Shown here: positions 58,301 to 64,000 of the stretch, in pieces
How the letters are laid out: the number at the start of each line of letters is the position of its first letter
Position numbering within the stretch: position 1 is the first letter of the stretch
Assembly (NCBI GenBank): GCA_943704525.1
Contig: CALSCQ010002401.1
Span: forward strand, 1 to 64,000
Reading direction: 5' to 3'
From: Pigoraptor vietnamica
Taxonomy: Eukaryota; Opisthokonta; Filasterea
DNA length: 64,000 nt
Notes under the pieces: generated by a model
Database searches by the model: none
Told to the model about the DNA's origin: nothing
The model's input: the letters and a program-made list of their open reading frames with translations, nothing else
Program-made: the position numbers and the translations under genes

Positions 58301-59964
58301 GGATTTTGCGATCTCCGCGCACTTTACGCCCTTTGCGACATTAACCGTGATTCCGACCTATTTTCGCTTTCTGAGAATGGCATTCTGAGGGTGCGCGAAG
58401 GTAAGGAGCGGGATGTCGCACTTTCGTCGTGCCCGAGAGGCTGTCGTTCTTCGATATCCTTTTTTGTGGCGTCAATAACGAATGTGCGTCACAGGGTCTG
58501 CGGGGCCTGCGGGCGCCCGCGCCTTGAAGGATGCTTTCGCGCGCTTCCGAGGATCGTCATGTAACAACGCTGTCGGATCGCCTCTATCGGCAGTCGCTCA
58601 CTGACGGCGATGGCGGAGTGGGTATTGCGATTCTGTGCCTTCAGCCGTCGCCTCTACACCCCTCACCCTCTTTCATTCCCCTTTGCAACGGACAGGAGCA
58701 CCGGAACAGCCCGCGCACGCGCGAGCGCTCGCGCACTCTGCCAGCCACCGCCACCTCGGAGGTCGTCAGCATTGTGACCATTCCCTCCGGCGGCAGCGCG
58801 AATGCCGGTGCGCATGTCGCCGCCCGCGCTGTGGGCGGCGTGCATCTGCCCGCCGTCTCGTCGCGTGGCGCATCGCCGTCGACGTCGGCTACAACGCCCA
58901 TGCTTGTGCAGGCACCGGGCACCTTGGGTCCCGTGCGCACGGACAGTCCGCGGGGCGGCGTCCCCCTCTTGCTAAACAGGAGCCAAAGCCCTCCCCAAAT
59001 CGTGCCGCGCCCACCAAGCGCATCGCAGCACGTCCCGATGGCGGTCGACCACGCCATGCCGTGCGAGCCCGCGTCCCCTCCTCGCAAGCGCCCGTGCGTT
59101 GTGCGCAGCATCTCCCTCCCCGTCATCACGGCGCCGCCGCTTCTCCACGTGCCACACCCGCCGTCCCTGGACGCCTCTCTCAACGGCGGCTCCGGTTTCT
59201 CGCATCCCATGCACCAGCTGACACCAGCGCAGCACGCGGCCGCGCGCAGTGCGTTTACATCGGCGTCGGTCACGACATACCTTGAAGTCGCCGGCGCAGC
59301 CCCCACGACACCGTGCACAACCCCGCGGCAGTTTTCGCCGCACCCCGGGCAGCTAGCTGGGCCTCTACGCGGGATGAACAGTGGGTGTCTGCACGCGTCT
59401 TTTATACGCGTTGTCAGAGCCGATGTCTGCACACGTGTTTGGTACGTCGAAGTTTTGGCTTACCGCGCTTGGCCCTCGCAGCAATATCCGACCCACTCAT
59501 CGGGACGCCGTGTGGTCGCGGCGTCGCGGCGCAGCGCCGTCCGTCTGCTTTCAGGAACCCCGGCCTTGCGCTACCTGCGCGGCCCGCCTCTCGAGTTTCG
59601 GCTCTCGGCGCGGACGGCAATTCTGCGTCGCCCTTTCGCGCGTTGCAAGGCGACGGGCAGCCGCAAAGCACTGCGACCGACGGCCCCATTCCCATGGAGA
59701 CTAGCGACGGCCCGACCACGGCGGCGAAGGTGGATCGTCGTGGATCGCTGAAGCGAGAACTCGACGGCACTGTGCGCGAGCGCCCGTCGATCAATGTCAG
59801 CAAGATGCTGAAGGTGAGCATCGGAGCCGTGTGAGCTTCCCTTTGATTGTTGCCGCTGCCTTTGTGTTTGCGTCGACGAGACGCGCGCAAATCGTAGCTT
59901 CCATCAGTTTGTCGCACGCCAACAACCGCAGAGCTGTTGCATGGAGCCATCTGTCGCTCTGTAA
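58300..59964 (+). CDS. Ser/Pro-rich protein, unrecognised; 5' end unresolved
   Basis: I do not recognise this gene. Its best exon starts at an acceptor near 58695 (EHRNSPRTRERSRTLPATAT) and ends at 59380 inside LRGMN. It joins in phase to 59482-59813 (ISDPLIGTP to RPSINVSKMLK) and then to 59908-59964 (stop TAA). The product is disordered and rich in Ser, Pro, Ala and His. It has a basic patch PPRKRPCVVR that could be a nuclear signal, and a more ordered end (KVDRRGSLKRELDGTVRERP). Upstream segments near 58300-58400 and 58495-58560 (LYALCDINRDSDLFSLSENG, then ALKDAFARFRGSS) splice together in phase and may be earlier exons, but the link to the main exon is not settled. Confidence 0.4.
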
Positions 59965-60279
59965 TCCACTGCCAATTGACTGGCTTGTCCCACACAGTCG
60001 GACACCCTCGGGATGTGAACAACGCGACGCGACGTGCATGTCTGCCTGTGTTTGCGCGCACATGCAGCGCACGTCGCTCTACGGCCTCCAAATTCGCCGC
60101 CACCCGAAGCTCCAATTCTGCTGTAATTAGCCAGCATGCGCCCGCGTCTGCCTTGCGTTCGCATTTCCACAATACACACAAAAAAATCCCAGAAATTTGT
60201 TATTTGAAGAAATGAAGACGCAAACGCGCGCACGCGACACGACATTCACACGCACTGTGTGTTTCTATGCAGTGCGCGT
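59965..60279. other. Convergent 3' region
   Basis: 315 bp between the unrecognised plus-strand gene and the GST stop, with an A7 run near 60180. No gene is seen. Confidence 0.4.
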
Positions 60280-61709
60280 CTACTTTGCCACGCTCGAGGG
60301 GCGAGAGTTGGTCGCGCCCGCACGGGATGACGGCCGCGACCCGGACTGCGCGGCGTTTGCCTTGGAGGGTGTCTCGGGCTGTGTGCCGTTCATAACAGTG
60401 AGATAAGCCCAAGTGGTACTTGGGAGCAGCAGGGACGTGCACGCAACAGTCAGATAAGCCCAAGTGGTACTTGGGAGCAGCAGGGACGTGCACGCACGTG
60501 ACCGACACTCACCCGTGCAGCAGCAGCCGCCGCCTTCGAGGGCGTCGAAGGGCGCGAACCGCCCTCCGATGCCTTGGCCTTCTCCAGCGCGGACTGCGGC
60601 CGGAGCGATCGTCAGTGAGAGTAACAGAAACATCTCCTGAGGACACACGCGGAAGACGGAGGGGCAACGCGTGCCAGCACTTGGGAGCGGAAAGCGGCAA
60701 AAAGACGCACTGCACTAGTTTGCCATCTACATTGTCCGTTCACGCACTATGACACGGAGGACATTACGTACGGGACCGCAGGGGCAGACGCACCTTCATG
60801 CCGCCGCTCGTCTGCGGCCGAATGGCCTTCTGGAACGCGGCGCGCGAGTGGCACGCATGCCACCACCGCTTGACGTGCTCGCGGCTCTCAAAGACGTCAC
60901 CGTGGCCGGCGTTCACAAGATAGTCGCCGTAGGGGAGGTGCGACAGATCGGCGAAGGAGAACTCGTCGCCAGCAAGGAACTGGTGCTTGGCGAGGTGGGC
61001 CTCGTAGACGTCGAGCACTGCCTCGAGCTTCTTCTTGAGCTCGGCGACGTGCTGCTCGTTGGGCACGTGGTCGGGGATGGCCTTCTTCCACACAAGCTGC
61101 GCCATGACGTGGCATTGAGACGAATGAGACAGGCGTTCAATTGAGCCACGCAGAGCCGACGGGACACGGGCGACGAGGCACTTTCGTGCATCCCACCTCG
61201 CTAATAATCTCCGAGATGGGCGGGTTGTAGTGGGAGATCTCCACGTTGAGCCACTGCTCGACAGCAGCGAGCTTGGCGGGGTCGCTGAAGGGGATCAGCG
61301 TGGGGCCGCCAGAGCCGTACTTGGCCTCAATGTAATGGCAGATCGCACGCGACTCTGTGGAAATAAATGGGGTCTCAGTACCGACGACGGCGCTCGCAAG
61401 GACAATAGCGGTTGATGAGTACGAACTACTTACCGTACACCTTGACGTCGCCGTCGACAAGCACGGGGATCTGGCCAAAGGGCTGCGAATGGGGAATTTG
61501 CGGATCAGTAACGTCATTCGCGCCGTCAGATTGCAAAAACCGAAAAAGAATCGAGAGTGCACCTGCAGCTCAAGGAACTCGGGCGACTTCTGCTCGCGCT
61601 TGGAGAGATCGACGAGGACAAGCTCATAGGGGACGTTCTTCTCGTTGAGGAACGCAATCACGCGGCGCGTGCACGTCGAGTAAGGGGCGCCGTGGAGCTT
61701 GACCGTCAT
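60280..61709 (-). CDS. Phi-like glutathione S-transferase with Ser/Pro tail
   Basis: Cytosolic GST conjugating glutathione to electrophiles. The thioredoxin-fold domain starts MTVKLHGAPYSTCTRRVIAF at 61709 and continues as LNEKNVPYELVLVDLSKREQ. Next come QPFGQIPVLVDGDVKVY and ESRAICHYIEAKYG, the phi-class arrangement with catalytic Ser in the PYSTC loop. The helical domain follows: KLAAVEQWLNVEISHYNPPI, MAQLVWKKAIPDHVPNEQHV, EAHLAKHQFLAGDEFSFADL and HVKRWWHACHSRAAFQKAI. After the normal GST end, two further exons add EKAKASEGGSRPSTPSKAAA and PETPSKANAAQSGSRPSSRA. This is a repetitive Ser/Pro/Ala tail absent from ordinary GSTs. TAG is at 60282-60280. One intron holds a 51-bp tandem duplication. 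Confidence 0.87.
60394..60495. repeat. 51-bp tandem duplication in GST intron
   Basis: Two 51-bp copies with core AGATAAGCCCAAGTGGTACT, differing at about one base, in the intron before the last GST exon. Confidence 0.93.
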
Positions 61710-62231
61710 TCTATCGTCTGTCGGTGAAACTGCAGTCAAAAGGGAATGTGCTTTGGTGGCTGTTGTGAAGTGTCGTTGGCATTGAACAGCGACTGATGAA
61801 AGAGTGGTATGCGTCTGTGCGCTCTGTGTGTGTGTGTGTGTGTGTGTGTGTATGCGTGTGCGTGGTACCCCACAAGCCCGTGAAACGCTGAAACGCCTAC
61901 CATGTCGTCTGGGCAACGATCAACACAATTCCCATCTTCTACTTACATGCGTAATTCAACTGTTGCATTTATTACTATATTCAGTACATTAACATACAAT
62001 TATAAACTTATTATTGAAATTGCTTATCTATCAGATAAGCATCACTTCACTCCCTTCAATCTGGGAACAATAGTTTTCCAGGCGTCCAATCGTTGTCTTG
62101 ACATAGTTAGTGTCCGGACACCACGTGAGCGCGCCCACGCACTTTGCGAAACATGTCCTTCATAGCCGGTGCAAAAGTCAGCCATGCGTGGCACTTGTCA
62201 ACCCGCAAACAGAGGTCCATCGCAGTCGAAA
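61710..62231. promoter_or_regulatory. Divergent upstream region, GST / isomerase
   Basis: 522 bp between divergent starts. It contains a TG tract (about 61824-61851) and an unusually AT-rich stretch (61960-62040). No gene is seen. Confidence 0.5.
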
Positions 62232-63834
62232 ATGGCGCCACTGCAACTCTCCATGGTGAAAAGGTGGGCTCCTTGTTCTTGTCGTGGTTAGCACTAGGCC
62301 GGATTGTTGAGTACGCCGGAGTGCGGCACGGCGCCGAACTGTTTACCGCCTCGGCTGCCACTTACAGTCTGTGGGGCGTCGACGTAAATCCAGACGACAC
62401 GACGCAATGGGATGGTGAGTCGCGCTTCTCTCGTTTTGCAGCACTGCGAGTTTCAGTTGAACGTATTGCTCACGGGCGGGCTTCAGTCCACTGACTGACC
62501 GCCGACGCCACACGCCACCGGCCGAATTGTCGATTGCAGCTGTATTTGCGCGCGTTGCTGCCGACGGCTACTGGGGCATTGAGGTGCCCGTTGGGCAATT
62601 CTTCGCGTTCAGCAAGAACACCGACGCCTTCAAGTCGCTGCTGCGCAAGCACAACCTCGGCTACGTCGCGCAGATTCACACCATGGGCTATCCCACTCCG
62701 GCCGCAACCGTCGCTGACCACGTTGCCTGGTTTCTTGCGCGTGCAAAGGTACTCGGCTGAATTTCGCATCGAGTATTGTTTCAATGCATAAGTGACACAG
62801 GCGCCCCCGACTCTGCAGGAAGCCAAGTCACTCGGCGCGCGCTTTGTGAATGTCCACGGCGGCAAGGACTCGTGGTCGCTGGCGGACGCCGCCGAATTCC
62901 ACCGCCAGTGCATTGCCGCCGCGAGCGCAGAGGGCATTCCCGTGAGTCGACGCATTTGGAGCGAAGGAGTTTGTCGAGTGCTTATTAGAGTCCGTGTGCA
63001 GGTTGTGTTTGAGACGCACAGACAGCGCGCCCTGTACAGCCCGTGGGTGTCGCGCGACATTCTCCGGTCTGTCCCGGAAATGAGGTGCGTGGTTGTCGTC
63101 GCGTACTAAAATATGGACGCAATTATTGTGTGCGGACTGGACGCTGCGTTAGGTTGTGTGTGTGCGTGTGTGTGTGTGTGTGCGATTGCGAGTCTGAAAT
63201 TGAAGTGAGCATCACGGTGGCCGTATTATAGGATCAATGCTGACCTGTCGCACTGGGTGTGCGTCTCCGAGCGCGTGCCGGACGCCGCCTTCGATCCGGA
63301 GTGGCCGTCGATTCTTGCGCTGGTTGCCGAGAGGGCCGCCTACATTCACGCGCGCATTGGGCACGCGCGTGAGTAGCTTGAGAGCAGCGCCCATGTCTTA
63401 TGTTCAATGCATTGAGTGCCTCAGTTGTGGATATTAGGAGGTTGCTGAATTGTGTGCGCTGTCTGCAGAGGGGCCGCAGGTGGCCGATCCCACCGCGCCA
63501 GAGTGCGCCGGTGAGCTGGCCGCGCACCTGTCATGGTGGCGTGCGATCTGGGCCCATCTGGACACCCAGCCGGACAGCTTCTTCCCGCTCGGCGAACGGA
63601 GGGCATACGTCTGCGTCGAGGTGTGTGGAGCACTTGCGGTGCTTGCTTGCCCTATTATAAATGTGCTTATTGCGATGTGCGTTGCGGTTACGTCCCCAGC
63701 ACGGCCCCTATCCGTACATGCCCAGCGAACCCCGCACGCTCAAGCCCGTCGCAGGCCTCGACTTGTGGGCTGTCAACGATGCCGTGAAACGCGCCGTCGA
63801 GGCAGAGTTCTCTTCCATGCGCAAATCCTCGTGA
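62232..63834 (+). CDS. Xylose-isomerase-like TIM-barrel sugar isomerase/epimerase
   Basis: Eight exons (62232-62263, 62368-62414, 62540-62748, 62819-62941, 63002-63084, 63232-63368, 63469-63620, 63700-63834) join in phase to 305 residues starting MAPLQLSMVKSLWGVDVNPD. A longer frame from an ATG at 62153 is open, but only this small first exon joins the barrel in phase. The fold is that of AP endonuclease 2/hydroxypyruvate-isomerase-like sugar isomerases, with metal-ligand motifs in order: GYWGIEVPVG, AKSLGARFVNVHGGKDSW, IPVVFETHRQRALYSPW, RINADLSHWVCVSE and AYIHARIGHAQGPQVADP. The C-terminal part CVEHGPYPYMP and DLWAVNDAVKRAVEAEF completes it. The substrate is unknown. Members typically interconvert keto and aldo sugars using a divalent metal. 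Confidence 0.82.
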
Positions 63835-63919
63835 GACACGGCCATAAACGACATCAACACCGGTCTCTCTTTGCCTCTATCGAGTAACAATTGGGTGTGG
63901 ATTGTCCGCTTGCTATACA

Positions 63920-64000
63920 TTAGTGGTGCATGAGCACCCAGTGGCACGTGAGGCACGTGATGCCGACGCCCAGAATGTCCATAATGACCTGAATGGCCGG
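63920..64000 (-). CDS. C-terminal end of an unrecognised gene (partial)
   Basis: Minus-strand open end of 26 residues ending in TAA at 63922-63920: a hydrophobic stretch (VIMDILGVGITCL) followed by TCHWVLMHH. It faces the isomerase stop 86 bp away, the usual convergent layout here. It may be a membrane-protein tail. Too short to identify. Confidence 0.35.
   Translation of the reverse strand, partial: PAIQVIMDILGVGITCLTCHWVLMHH

Noticed and set aside
62153-62414. Longer first exon of the isomerase starting MSFIAGAKVSHAWH
   Set aside because: The segment has no family similarity. A strong acceptor at 62367 and an ATG at 62232 give a phase-consistent small first exon that reads directly into the barrel.

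Overview
This window is nuclear DNA of a unicellular, flagellated eukaryote. Almost every gene is split by short GT-AG introns (mostly 60-150 bp), coding DNA is GC-rich, and long CA/TG microsatellites sit in introns. All recognisable products are eukaryotic: Elongator, AP-1, YKT6, GID8, TACC, CFAP99, TRMT11, DUS2 with an animal-type dsRBD. TACC, CFAP99 and a REC114-like meiotic protein point to a ciliated, probably sexual protist near or within the opisthokonts. I cannot name the species from sequence alone. There are no operons. Genes are packed head-to-head or tail-to-tail, with convergent gaps as small as 32 bp.

Layout, left to right. 1-3009 (-): ELP2, cut by the left edge. 3207-8011 (-): a large membrane-anchored fusion of an LPMO-like copper domain, chitin-binding modules, PKD/EGF modules and a GH18 chitinase. 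8494-9451 (+): PNO1. 9768-13506 (+): AP-1 gamma adaptin. 13539-14793 (-): S-formylglutathione hydrolase. 14960-15497: inverted pair of identical tRNA-Gly(GCC) genes. 15.5-17.0 kb: repeat-rich gene desert. 17032-18871 (-): lipid-anchored protein with three cyclic-nucleotide-binding domains and an RGS domain. 19341-31275 (+): 3,931-residue trimodular NRPS ending in a thioester reductase. 31340-35028 (-): NOP4/RBM28. 35300-36754 (+): DUS2. 37102-39067 (-): TACC protein. 39454-40111 (-): YbjQ/UPF0145 protein. 40978-42039 (+): YKT6. 42141-44490 (-): DHX35. 44789-45701 (+): PBDC1. 46085-47662 (+): GID8. 47808-50442 (-): TRMT11. 51099-52766 (+): intronless GT61-like membrane protein. 53524-54652 (+): REC114-like. 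54774-57561 (-): CFAP99. 58.3-59.96 kb (+): unrecognised Ser/Pro-rich protein. 60280-61709 (-): phi-like GST. 62232-63834 (+): TIM-barrel sugar isomerase. 63920-64000 (-): tail of a gene cut by the right edge.

Most genes are core housekeeping: translation and tRNA modification (ELP2, DUS2, TRMT11), ribosome assembly (PNO1, NOP4), trafficking (AP-1 gamma, YKT6) and flagellum/microtubule biology (CFAP99, TACC). Three loci stand out. The first is the LPMO-chitinase fusion, which puts oxidative and hydrolytic chitin attack on one surface-tethered protein. The second is the CNB-CNB-CNB-RGS protein, whose three phosphate-binding cassettes carry the Arg-Thr pair typical of cGMP sites, so it looks like a direct cGMP-to-G-protein link. 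The third is the trimodular NRPS, which starts head-to-head with that signalling gene across a 469-bp shared upstream region. Exon boundaries below were worked out by hand from GT-AG sites and reading-phase agreement, not from transcripts.
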